From Oscarella lobularis (lineage: Eukaryota > Porifera > Homoscleromorpha > Homosclerophorida > Oscarellidae): a stretch of 64,000 nucleotides of DNA. The stretch's first letter is position 1. Every line of letters starts with the position of its first letter. The stretch spans positions 3,036,648 through 3,100,647 of the forward strand of contig NC_089177.1 in assembly GCF_947507565.1 (NCBI RefSeq). The letters run 5' to 3'. Shown one piece after another: positions 36,135 through 47,419 of the stretch. The translations under genes were made by a program, and so were the position numbers. The notes under the pieces were generated by a model, which saw only the letters and a program-made list of their open reading frames with translations, was not told where the DNA came from and ran no database searches.

Positions 36135-37155
36135 GTGGGGGGTCGCGTTTGTTTTTAGGTAACAAAGATTCCCCGGATATACGAGACAGTTGTTAGTACA
36201 ACTAGCTGATTTACCCGTTCATCGAACGGGTTGTTTAGGCGTTTGTATTCAGACATGAGCGCATATGAAATTATGCTTATTCGGCCGTTTCTTGCAATAT
36301 TCTAACGGCATTTTACAGCGTGCTGTGAACCCGCAGTGCCGCTCGCTGATAGGCCGGTTTTTCTGCGACCGTTACGACTCTATTCTGCTATATATCTCTA
36401 ACGCTATATCTCTAATGCACGAATCGGGTCTCTTAAGCGCCGCTGCAATTCGACCTACGTGGGCTAGCTACGGCTTTTTTACCCGCGTTAGCTTACTGGA
36501 ATACAGCTGCAGTTTCTTGTCGAAGCTCATTTACAGCCGCAAAAGCTATTCAAGGAGAAATCTCAGGCTGTATACTCTGGTCATTTCCTACGCTGTAAAC
36601 CAACTTGGTTTGTTTGGAGGCGCCCGATTAACATATCGTAACTATTTTGTCATCTATTTGGACATTCGGTAATCGGTTGGGTCCATGTACAGCAGCCGAT
36701 CCTTGGTAATTTGCAGCTGCGCTGAATCCGGTCGTAAGTCATTCGTAACTGCTGTACATGATAGTCCTTGCCCACTAAAAAAGCTTCAGTAGCGGGCCTC
36801 GGCATATAAGTAAACCGCTCCTCTACCCAATCGCGCGGTCCCATCGCAGCAGAAGCAGACGGTCACGATCTATTCACAGCTGCTCCAACCGGGCTAATCG
36901 CTGCATGCAGCAGCAGAAGAAACAGCAGCAGCAGTAGTCGCGTCGGTCAATTCACTGCTCAGATCAATCTGCGCAGTAGTCGCGCGTTTAGCTGTTGCAT
37001 ATGGTCCAGCCTACTGAAGATGCGAAATAACCTCTCTCGTTTCCAGCGCTACTAATAGACCGGAGCCGCTTTGCAGCTGTGAATAGACCGGTCCTTGTCC
37101 AAGAGCCGCAACCGGGCAAATTAACCTAATTCTATTTCGCAGCAAAGATGAGTTT
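36135..37155. other. Gene-free spacer left of the minisatellite
   Basis: No supported gene. A hairpin with a shared lead motif lies at 36202-36232 (listed separately). From about 36660 to 37110 the sequence is rich in short repeated words such as GCAGCTG, AGCAGCAG and (A)ATAGACCGG, as in GAATAGACCGGTCC at 37081-37094, and could be an older degenerate repeat. The CAGCAG-rich part (36890-36935) is a short imperfect microsatellite. Confidence 0.5.
36202..36232. repeat. Hairpin with lead motif CTAGCTGATTTACCCG
   Basis: A perfect inverted repeat, CCCGTTC-ATC-GAACGGG, spans 36214-36230 and is preceded by CTAGCTGATTTA. A second hairpin with the same lead (CTAGCTTACTTA before CCCGCGC-TTC-GCGCGGG) lies at 45367-45396, on the other side of the minisatellite and in the same orientation. 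Such a lead plus short GC hairpin resembles ends of non-autonomous mobile elements, but the family is not recognised. Confidence 0.55.
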
Positions 37156-40100
37156 CTGTTGAAGGTACTCATTATGTTTTCTGTTAAACGTATTCAATAT
37201 GTTTTCTGTTGAACGTACTCAATATGTTTTCTGTTTTCTGTTGTAGGTACTCAATATGTTTTCTGTTTTCTGTTGAAGGTACTCAATATGATTTCTGTTG
37301 AAGGTACTCATTATGTTTTCTGTTGAAGGTACTCATTATGTTTTCTGTTGAACGTACTCAATATGTTTTCTGTTGAACGTACTCAATATGTTTTCTGTTG
37401 AAGGTACTCAATATGTTTTCTGTTGAACGTACTCAATATGTTTTCTGTTTTCTGTTGTAGGTACTCAATATGTTTTCTGTTGAAGGTACTCATTACGTTT
37501 TCTGTTGAAGGTACTCAATATGTTTTCTGTTGAAGGTACTCATTATGTTTTCTGTTAAACGTATTCAATATGTTTTCTGTTGAACGTACTCAATATGTTT
37601 TCTGTTTTCTGTTGTAGGTACTCAATATGTTTTCTGTTGAAGGTACTCATTATGTTTTCTGTTGAAGGTACTCATTATGTTTTCTGTTGAACGTACTCAA
37701 TATGTTTTCTCTTGAACGTACTCAATATGTTTTCTGTTGAAGGTACTCAATATTTTTCTGTTGAAGGTACTGTACTCAATATGTTTTCTGTTTTCTGTTG
37801 AAGGTACTCAATATGTTTTCTGTTGAAGGTACTCATTATGTTTTCTGTTGAAGGTACTCAATGTGTTTTCTGTTGTAGGTACTCAATGTGTTTTCTGTTG
37901 AAGGTACTGAATGTGTTTTCTGTTGAAGGTACTGAATGTGTTTTCTGTTGAAGGTACTGAATGTGTTTTCTGTTGAAGGTACTGAATGTGTTTTCTGTTG
38001 TAGGTACTCAATGTGTTTTCTGTTGAAGGTACTCAATATGTTTTCTGTTGAAGGTACTCATTATGTTTTCTGTTGAACGTACTCAATATGTTTTCTCTTG
38101 AACGTACTCAATATGTTTTCTGTTGAAGGTACTCAATATTTTTCTGTTGAAGGTACTGTACTCAATATGTTTTCTGTTTTCTGTTGAAGGTACTCAATAT
38201 GTTTTCTGTTGAAGGTACTCATTATGTTTTCTGTTGAAGGTACTCAATGTGTTTTCTGTTGTAGGTACTCAATGTGTTTTCTGTTGAAGGTACTGAAAGT
38301 GTTTTCTGTTGAAGGTACTGAATGTGTTTTCTGTTGAAGGTACTGAATGTGTTTTCTGTTGAAGGTACTGAATGTGTTTTCTGTTGTAGGTACTCAATGT
38401 GTTTTCTGTTGAAGGTACTCAATATGTTTTCTGTTGAAGGTACTGTACTCAATATGTTTTCTGTTTTCTGTTGAAGGTACTCAATATGTTTTCTGTTGAA
38501 GGTACTCATTATGTTTTCTGTTGAAGGTACTGAATGTGTTTTCTGTTGAAGGTACTGAATGTGTTTTCTGTTGAAGGTACTGAATGTGTTTTCTGTTGAA
38601 GGTACTGAATGTGTTTTCTGTTGTAGGTACTCAATGTGTTTTCTGTTGAAGGTACTCAATATGTTTTCTGTTGTAGGTACTCAATATGTTTTCTGTTGAA
38701 GGTACTGAATGTGTTTTCTGTTAGAAGGTACTGAATGTGTTTTCTGTTAGAAGGTACTGAATGTGTTTTCTGTTGAAGGTACTGAATGTGTTTTCTGTTG
38801 TAGGTACTGAATGTGTTTTCTGTTGAAGGTACTGAATGTGTTTTCTGTTGTAGGTACTGAATGTGTTTTCTGTTGTAGGTACTCAATATGTTTTCTGTTG
38901 TAGGTACTCAATATGTTTTCTGTTGAAGGTACTGAATGTGTTTTCTGTTGAAGGTACTGAATGTGTTTTCTGTTGAAGGTACTAAATGTGTTTTCTGTTG
39001 TAGGTACTCAATGTGTTTTCTGTTGTAGGTACTCAATGTGTTTTCTGTTGAAGGTACTCAATATGTTTTCTGTTGAAGGAACTGAATGTGTTTTCTGTTA
39101 GAAGGTACTGTACTCAATATGTTTTCTGTTTTCTGTTGAAGGTACTCAATATGTTTTCTGTTGAAGGTACTCATTATGTTTTCTGTTGAAGGTACTCATT
39201 ATGTTTTCTGTTGAAGGTACTCAATATGTTTTCTGTTGAAGGTACTCATTATGTTTTCTGTTAAACGTATTCAATATGTTTTCTGTTGAACGTACTCAAT
39301 ATGTTTTCTGTTTTCTGTTGAAGGTACTCAATATGTTTTCTGTTGAAGGTACTCATTACGTTTTCTGTTGAAGGTACTCATTATGTTTTCTGTTAAACGT
39401 ATTCAATATGTTTTCTGTTGAACGTACTCAATATGTTTTCTGTTTTCTGTTGTAGGTACAGTGTACTCAATCTGTTTTCTTTTTCTGTTGTAGGTACTCA
39501 ATGTTTTCTGTTTTCTGTTGTAGGTCTCAATCTGTTTTCTGTTTTCTGTTGAACGTACTCAATATGTTTTCTGTTTTCTGTTGAAGGTACTCAATATGTT
39601 TTCTGTTGAAGGTACTCAATATGTTTTCTGTTGAAGGTACTCATTATGTTTTCTGTTAAACGTATTCAATATGTTTTCTGTTGAACGTACTCAATATGTT
39701 TTCTGTTTTCTGTTGAAGGTACTCAATATGTTTTCTGTTGAAGGTACTCATTATGTTTTCTGTTGAAGGTACTAAATATGTTTTCTGTTGAAGGTACTCA
39801 TTATGTTTTCTGTTGAAGGTACTCAATATGTTTTCTGTTGAAGGTACTCATTATGTTTTCTGTTAAACGTATTCAATATGCTTTCTGTTGAACGTACTCA
39901 ATATGTTTTCTGTTTTCTGTTGTAGGTACTCAATATGTTTTCTGTTTTCTGTTTTAGGTAGAGTGTACTCAATCTGTTTTCTTTTTCTGTTGTAGGTCTC
40001 AATCTGTTTTCTGTTTTCTGTTGAACGTACTCAATATGTTTTCTGTTTTCTGTTGTAGGTACTCAATATGTTTTCTGTTTTCTGTTGAAGGTACTCAATA

Positions 40101-43100
40101 TGTTTTCTGTTTTCTGTTGAAGGTACTCATTATGTTTTCTGTTGAAGGTACTAAATATGTTTTCTGTTGAAGGTACTCATTATGTTTTCTGTTAAGCGTA
40201 TTCAATATGTTTTCTGTTGAACGTACTCAATATGTTTTCTGTTTTCTGTTCTAGGTACTCAATATGTTTTCTGTTTTCTGTTGAAGGTACTCAATATGTT
40301 TTCTGTTGAAGGTACTCATTATGTTTTCTGTTGAAGGTACTCATTATGATTTCTGTTGAAGGTACTCAATATGTTTTATGTTGAAGGTACTCATTATGTT
40401 TTCTGTTAAACGTATTCAATATGTTTTCTGTTGAACGTACTCAATATGTTTTCTGTTTTCTGTTGAAGGTACTCAATATGTTTTCTGTTGAAGGTACTCA
40501 TTACGTTTTCTGTTGAAGGTACTCAATGTTTTCTGTTGAAGGTACTCATTATGTTTTCTGTTAAACGTATTCAATATGTTTTCTGTTGAACGTACTCAAT
40601 ATGTTTTCTGTTTTCTGTTGTAGGTACAGTGTACTCAATCTGTTTTCTTTTTCTGTTGTAGGTCTCAATCTGTTTTCTGTTTTCTGTTGAACGTACTCAA
40701 TATGTTTTCTGTTTTCTGTTGAAGGTACTCAATATGTTTTCTGTTGAAGGTACTCAATGTGTTTTCTGATGTAGGTACTCAATGTGTTTTCTGTTGAAGT
40801 TACTGAATGTGTTTTCTGTTGTAGGTACTCAATGTGTTTTCTGTTGTAGGTACTCAATATGTTTTCTGATGTAGGTACTCAATATGTTTTCTGTTGAAGG
40901 TACTCATTATGTTTTCTGTTAAACGTATTCAATATGTTTTCTGTTGAACGTACTCAATATGTTTTCTGTTTTCTGTTGAAGGTACTCAATATGTTTTCTG
41001 TTGAAGGTACTCATTATGTTTTCTGTTGAAGGTACTAAATATGTTTTCTGTTGAAGGTACTCATTATGTTTTCTGTTAAGCGTATTCAATATGTTTTCTG
41101 TTGAACGTACTCAATATGTTTTCTGTTTTCTGTTCTAGGTACTCAATATGTTTTCTGTTTTCTGTTGAAGGTACTCAATATGTTTTCTGTTGAAGGTACT
41201 CATTATGATTTCTGTTGAAGGTACTCAATATGTTTTATGCTGAAGGTACTCATTATGTTTTCTGTTAAACGTATTCAATATGTTTTCTGTTGAACGTACT
41301 CAATATGTTTTCTGTTTTCTGTTGAAGGTACTCAATATGTTTTCTGTTGAAGGTACTCATTACGTTTTCTGTTGAAGGTACTCAATGTTTTCTGTTGAAG
41401 GTACTCATTATGTTTTCTGTTAAACGTATTCAATATGTTTTCTGTTGAACGTACTCAATATGTTTTCTGTTTTCTGTTGTAGGTACAGTGTACTCAATCT
41501 GTTTTCTTTTTCTGTTGTAGGTCTCAATCTGTTTTCTGTTTTCTGTTGAACGTACTCAATATGTTTTCTGTTTTCTGTTGAAGGTACTCAATATGTTTTC
41601 TGTTGAAGGTACTCAATGTGTTTTCTGATGTAGGTACTCAATGTGTTTTCTGTTGAAGTTACTGAATGTGTTTTCTGTTGTAGGTACTCAATGTGTTTTC
41701 TGTTGTAGGTACTCAATATGTTTTCTGATGTAGGTACTCAATATGTTTTCTGTTGAAGGTACTCATTATGTTTTCTGTTAAACGTATTCAATATGTTTTC
41801 TGTTCTAGGTACTCAATATGTTTTCTGTTTTCTGTTGAAGGTACTCAATATGTTTTCTGTTGAAGGTACTCATTACGTTTTCTGTTGAAGGTACTCAATG
41901 TTTTCTGTTGAAGGTACTCATTATGTTTTCTGTTAAACGTATTCAATATGTTTTCTGTTGAACGTACTCAATATGTTTTCTGTTTTCTGTTGAAGGTACT
42001 CAATATGTTTTCTGTTGAAGGTACTCATTACGTTTTCTGTTGAAGGTACTCAATGTTTTCTGTTGAAGGTACTCATTATGTTTTCTGTTAAACGTATTCA
42101 ATATGTTTTCTGTTGAACGTACTCAATATGTTTTCTGTTTTCTGTTGTAGGTACAGTGTACTCAATCTGTTTTCTTTTTCTGTTGTAGGTCTCAATCTGT
42201 TTTCTGTTTTCTGTTGAACGTACTCAATATGTTTTCTGTTTTCTGTTGAAGGTACTCAATATGTTTTCTGTTGAAGGTACTCAATGTGTTTTCTGATGTA
42301 GGTACTCAATGTGTTTTCTGTTGAAGTTACTGAATGTGTTTTCTGTTGTAGGTACTCAATGTGTTTTCTGTTGTAGGTACTCAATATGTTTTCTGATGTA
42401 GGTACTCAATATGTTTTCTGTTGAAGGTACTCATTATGTTTTCTGTTAAACGTATTCAATATGTTTTCTGTTGAACGTACTCAATATGTTTTCTGTTTTC
42501 TGTTGAAGGTACTCAATATGTTTTCTGTTGAAGGTACTCATTATGTTTTCTGTTGAAGGTACTAAATATGTTTTCTGTTGAAGGTACTCATTATGTTTTC
42601 TGTTAAGCGTATTCAATATGTTTTCTGTTGAACGTACTCAATATGTTTTCTGTTTTCTGTTCTAGGTACTCAATATGTTTTCTGTTTTCTGTTGAAGGTA
42701 CTCAATATGTTTTCTGTTGAAGGTACTCATTATGTTTTCTGTTGAAGGTACTCATTATGATTTCTGTTGAAGGTACTCAATATGTTTTATTGTGAAGGTA
42801 CTCATTATGTTTTCTGTTAAACGTATTCAATATGTTTTCTGTTGAACGTACTCAATATGTTTTCTGTTTTCTGTTGAAGGTACTCAATATGTTTTCTGTT
42901 GAAGGTACTCATTACGTTTTCTGTTGAAGGTACTCAATGTTTTCTGTTGAAGGTACTCATTATGTTTTCTGTTAAACGTATTCAATATGTTTTCTGTTGA
43001 ACGTACTCAATATGTTTTCTGTTTTCTGTTGTAGGTACAGTGTACTCAATCTGTTTTCTTTTTCTGTTGTAGGTCTCAATCTGTTTTCTGTTTTCTGTTG

Positions 43101-44760
43101 AACGTACTCAATATGTTTTCTGTTTTCTGTTGAAGGTACTCAATATGTTTTCTGTTGAAGGTACTCAATGTGTTTTCTGATGTAGGTACTCAATGTGTTT
43201 TCTGTTGAAGTTACTGAATGTGTTTTCTGTTGTAGGTACTCAATGTGTTTTCTGTTGTAGGTACTCAATATGTTTTCTGATGTAGGTACTCAATATGTTT
43301 TCTGTTGAAGGTACTCATTATGTTTTCTGTTAAACGTATTCAATATGTTTTCTGTTGAACGTACTCAATATGTTTTCTGTTTTCTGTTGAAGGTACTCAA
43401 TATGTTTTCTGTTGAAGGTACTCATTACGTTTTCTGTTGAAGGTACTCAATGTTTTCTGTTGAAGGTACTCATTATGTTTTCTGTTAAACGTATTCAATA
43501 TGTTTTCTGTTGAACGTACTCAATATGTTTTCTGTTTTCTGTTGAAGGTACTCAATATGTTTTCTGTTGAAGGTACTCATTACGTTTTCTGTTGAAGGTA
43601 CTCAATGTTTTCTGTTGAAGGTACTCATTATGTTTTCTGTTAAACGTATTCAATATGTTTTCTGTTGAACGTACTCAATATGTTTTCTGTTTTCTGTTGT
43701 AGGTACAGTGTACTCAATCTGTTTTCTTTTTCTGTTGTAGGTCTCAATCTGTTTTCTGTTTTCTGTTGAACGTACTCAATATGTTTTCTGTTTTCTGTTG
43801 AAGGTACTCAATATGTTTTCTGTTGAAGGTACTCATTATGTTTTCTGTTGAACGTACTCAATATGTTTTCTGTTAAACGTATTCAATATGTTTTGTGTTG
43901 AACGTACTCAATATGTTTTCTGTTTTCTGTTGTAGGTACTCAATGTGTTTTCTGTTGTAGGTACTCAATATGTTTTCTGTTTTAGGTACTTAATGTGTTT
44001 TCTGTTGTAGGTACTGAATGTGTTTTCTGTTGAAGTTACTCAATATGTTTCTGTTGAAGGTACTGAATGTGTTTTCTGTTGAAGGTACTGAATGTGTTTT
44101 CTGTTGAAGGTACTGAATGTGTTTTCTGTTGTAGGTACTCAATGTGTTTTCTGTTGAAGGTACTCAATGTGTTTTCTGTTGTAGGTACTCAATGTGTTTT
44201 CTGTTGTAGGTACTCAATATGTTTTCTGTTGTAGGTACTCAATGTGTTTTCTGTTGTAGGTACTCAATGTGTTTTCTGTTGTAGGTACTGAGTGTGTTTT
44301 CTGTTGAAGGTACTGAATGTGTTTTCTGTTGTAGGTACTCAATGTGTTTTCTGTTGAAGGTACTCAATGTGTTTTCTGTTGAAGGTACTCAATGTGTTTT
44401 CTGTTGAAGGTACTGAATGTGTTTTCTGTTGTAGGTACTCAATGTGTTTTCTGTTGTAGGTACTCAATATGTTTTCTGTTTTAGGTACTCAATATGTTTT
44501 CTGTTGTAGGTACTCAATGTGTTTTCTGTTGTAGGTACTCAATATGTTTTCTGTTGAAGGTACTGAATGTGTTTTCTGTTGAAGGTACTGAATGTGTTTT
44601 CTGTTGAAGGTACTCAATGTGTTTTCTGTTGTAGGTACTCAATATGTTTTCTGTTTTAGGTACTCAATATGTTTTCTGTTGTAGGTACTCAATGTGTTTT
44701 CTGTTGTAGGTACTCAATATGTTTTCTGTTTTAGGTACTCAATGTGTTTTCTGTTGAAGG
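37156..44760. repeat. 7.6-kb minisatellite array, 25-bp unit, with higher-order periodicity
   Basis: The whole stretch is a head-to-tail array of about 300 units. The base unit is 25 bp, TGTTTTCTGTTGAAGGTACT plus CAATA; 31-bp variants carry an extra TTTTCTG. Recurrent unit types differ at few positions: GAAGGTACTC, GTAGGTACTC, GAACGTACTC and TAAACGTATTC; the last base pair of the tail is ATA or ATG. Unit types are not random. A marker block containing TAGGTACAGTGTACTCAATC recurs near 39452, 40621, 41480, 42148, 43032 and 43700 (spacings about 1169, 859, 668, 884 and 668), with a variant at 39955. The central part is therefore a higher-order repeat, while both ends (37156-39100 and 43900-44760) use simpler mixtures. 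Three units are 75 bp, so chance open frames of 66-145 residues appear on the minus strand; these are not genes. Confidence 0.97.
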
Positions 44761-44935
44761 ATACATACCCTGCAAGCAGGAAGTGGTACAGTGTCAATTG
44801 CACAAAAACATGCATCAGTGATACGTACTCTGCAAGCAGGGAATGGTACACTGCGAATTCCACTATGCGGTAAACTTAACTCAGGGGGGAAACATGCATC
44901 AGGGATACACGTATTGCAAGGGCAGGGCACTCTAC
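44760..44935. repeat. Second short tandem repeat at the right end of the array
   Basis: Three imperfect copies of a 60-84 bp unit begin GATACATAC, GATACGTAC and GATACACGT at about 44760, 44820 and 44904. They share TGCAAGCAGG and AACATGCATCAG. The unit is unrelated to the 25-bp minisatellite and directly abuts it, so the array edge is at about 44760. Confidence 0.7.
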
Positions 44936-45366
44936 CAGGAGTCGCTGGAACCTCGCAGCGAGGTCGCTTTCGCGCGGAAGAAGCCATGGAAAAACGGAAA
45001 GACAAAGGAAGATGGCGGCGGAGAAAATATGCATAGCGCACTCTAAGGCGATTCGAATTGTGGCGAAACGCGACTTCACGGCGGCGATTGCTCGATTCGG
45101 ACCGGTAGAAAACCCGCGGGAGACGTCGCGTTTGGAATTCCGGCGCGATCGGCGGCCCGGGAAAGCGGCGGCGGAAAAGGATCCGCGGCGGGGGTCCCGA
45201 CGATCGCGCGTTCAATCGATTGCGCGGAAAGGCGTTCGAAGCGCAGCGGCGCGATCGAAGCGCGGTCACGGCGGCGTCGGGCGGCGAAATTTGAAGGCGA
45301 AAACGCGAGGTCCCGCATTGGAAACACAGGCCCCGTACGAAGCTCCGTAAATTATGGGAAGAGACA
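44936..45366. other. GC-rich island with ETS/YY1-type motif, no assignable gene
   Basis: A CpG-rich stretch. GGAAGATGGCGGC at 45007-45019 combines an ETS-like GGAA with the AAGATGGCGGC (45009-45019) YY1 consensus known from housekeeping promoters. A plus-strand frame from the ATG at 45012 runs 112 codons to 45350, but the product is almost entirely Arg, Lys, Ala and Gly with no recognisable domain, as expected from GC-rich sequence without stops. I treat it as an orphan promoter-like island rather than a gene. Confidence 0.45.
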
Positions 45367-45396
45367 CTAGCTTACTTACCCGCGCTTCGCGCGGGG
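45367..45396. repeat. Hairpin with lead motif CTAGCTTACTTACCCG
   Basis: A perfect inverted repeat, CCCGCGC-TTC-GCGCGGG, spans 45379-45395 after CTAGCTTACTTA. It is the partner of the hairpin at 36202-36232: the 16-base leads differ at two positions and the stems differ in sequence but keep the pairing, which argues for selection on structure. Confidence 0.55.
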
Positions 45397-46860
45397 CAGA
45401 GTGCATTTTTGTTTTAAAATGCACAATTAGGACGTTCGATTAGGATGGCTTACGCTGCACTACTTGGGGGTTGGAACACTTGAAGCCCTCCCCGGTCACA
45501 GTGCCGTCAAACTAAGCGCTGTCCTTTATATACAAATACGTACTTCGTGTAGCAGTTCAACTGACAGTTGTAGCCAATGAGTTCCCGTTCAAGGCAGACT
45601 GTATTTGATGAAATAGTTCTTTCTGGGTGTAAAGGCAAGGACTTCGTTCACCGTGCAGAAAAGGAGATCCTGCCGAGACAAAGTTTATACACCCTTCAAT
45701 TAAGTTAGTGTGACTTGCAGAGGGTGCGTCAGTTGCCCACCACTGACCCGCACAGCAAATTAGTTCTCGCTGAGTCTGCATGTGCATTCAAATTGTTCCC
45801 GGTGACTGTGTGTAAAAGGACTTTCCGTCGTTTTTTCCCGCTGAGTGCCTAAAGTCACCGGTCGGTTTCATTTTTGTATTTTTCCTGTAACAGTCCCACT
45901 AACTGTTATAGCCTACCTTCGCGCAAAATAGTTCTCGCCGAGTCTGTGCATACAAATTGTTCCCGGTGACTGTTAGTTGGATTGTTAACCGACCGGTCAC
46001 TTTAGGCAGTCAGCGGGATACAGTCAACACAGTCAACGGGAAGTCTTTTTATTCACAGTTATAGCCTACCTTCGCGGCAGACTGCATGCACATATTTGAT
46101 TAAAAATAGTTCTTGCTGAGTGTATTCCCAAGGCCGACGTCCCAGCCGCTGAACGTGTAGCAAAAGAGAGAGATCTTTCTGAAACACACGGTGTACATGC
46201 ACGCCTTTATGCAACCTGTTACCGCTAAAAGCGTAGCAAATCTGTTTCCCGCTTACTCTGCAGCCGAATACCTGCATATTCGTTGATAATCGTGCAATTC
46301 TTATGATTCCCGCTGATCATGCAGAGTTGCCAACACATACCTAGTTCTTGCTTACTCTGTGCATGCAAATTTTTCCCGGTGACTGCATGTGTTGAAAAGA
46401 CTTCCCTTTGGCTGTGTTGTTTCCCGCTGACCGCCTAAAGTGTTCGGTGTCATTTGTATACATGCATACACTGGTATACTTCTTCACTAACTGTTGTAGC
46501 CTACCTTCGCGGCCTCCGGCAGCTAGGCAGTAGTTGAAAAAAATTCTTTTCTGAAACAGAGTGTGTACATGCACGCCTTTATGCAACCTGTTCCCGCTAC
46601 TGCCAATTCAATAATAGTTCTGGTACTGCCTTTTCAAAAATAGTTCTCGTTGAATGTTCGTAGATACAGCTAACTGTCAAAATCCCACTGAGTACTAATA
46701 CAGTCAGTAGCTGCAGATTATCGGCGCAAAATCAATCATGCGGCACGATTACCAAAAGCCTTTGGGCAATATTTTGACAATTTACGCGCCATGATTTCTC
46801 GCTATCAATTCAGGAAGATGGCACTGCGGTCAAATATTTCTTTCCCTTTCCTTGAAAATC
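45397..46860. repeat. Degenerate dispersed repeat modules including an inverted pair
   Basis: Several words recur in order: AAATTGTTCCCGGTGACTG (45789, 45954, and a variant at 46370), TAGCCTACCTTCGCG (45911, 46063, 46497), TTCCCGCTGA-GCCTAAAGT (45836, 46417) and ATGCACGCCTTTATGCAACC (46197, 46569). Arms at 45836-45868 and 45987-46018 are near-perfect reverse complements (33 and 32 bp). This fits a nested or degraded mobile element. No transposase-like frame was seen. Confidence 0.65.
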
Positions 46861-47419
46861 AGTAGGTTTTGCGAGCGCATAGACGATTGAGGCGTTGGAA
46901 TTTGCTATCTACTAAATGGTTTGTAGACGTCCCGTATGCGACGCAAAGGGTTCGGAGAGACCCTCGAAGGGGGCCCGCGTCGCGAAGACTTCGACAACGG
47001 GAGAGAACGCACCAAAAGACGCGCGAGGAGAGTCCGCGTCACGATTGCGGACGATTACGAAGCCGCGAGCGAGACGACGGGCGATGGCACGGGCGATCGA
47101 GACGCCGAAAGGAGCCCCGTCGTCGCCAAAAACCCGACCGCACGCTTAAAAAGACGCGCAAAAAAGGTCCGCGTCACGATTGCGGAGCCGCGCGCGAGAC
47201 GACGGGCAATGGCACGGGCGATCGAGACGCCGAAAGGGCCCCCGTCGCGCCAAAAACCCCACCACGGTATATAGAATCTTCGTCGAAGCAGGGAGAGAGC
47301 GTCGGCAAAGCCGCGCGCCAAGCCGCCTCGGAGCGTATCGCGAAACAAATGGCGGCGGCCATGTTTTGTCCAAGATGGCGTCGCGCATTATAATGAGAGA
47401 GAAGATAGAGATGCAACTT
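46861..47419. repeat. GC-rich stretch with a two-unit tandem duplication
   Basis: Two copies of a 115-134 bp unit start near 47014 and 47148 (AAAAGACGCGC). Each contains GTCCGCGTCACGATTGCGG, GAGACGACGGGC and GCACGGGCGATCGAGACGCC. All three plus frames stay open for 77-174 codons because stops are rare in this composition; the products are Arg-rich and unlike known proteins. A YY1-like AAGATGGCGTC is at 47372-47382. Confidence 0.6.

Noticed and set aside
37836-38886. Minus-strand open frames of 66-145 residues with 25-residue periodicity
   Set aside because: They arise because three 25-bp units make 75 bp without a stop; they break at unit variants, have no start context and no resemblance to proteins.
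37156-44760. CRISPR array
   Set aside because: Units are contiguous with no unique spacers, the genome is eukaryotic and there are no cas genes.
46869-47393. 174-residue Arg-rich protein on the plus strand
   Set aside because: All three frames are open through the same GC-rich tandem duplication and no product has a recognisable domain.
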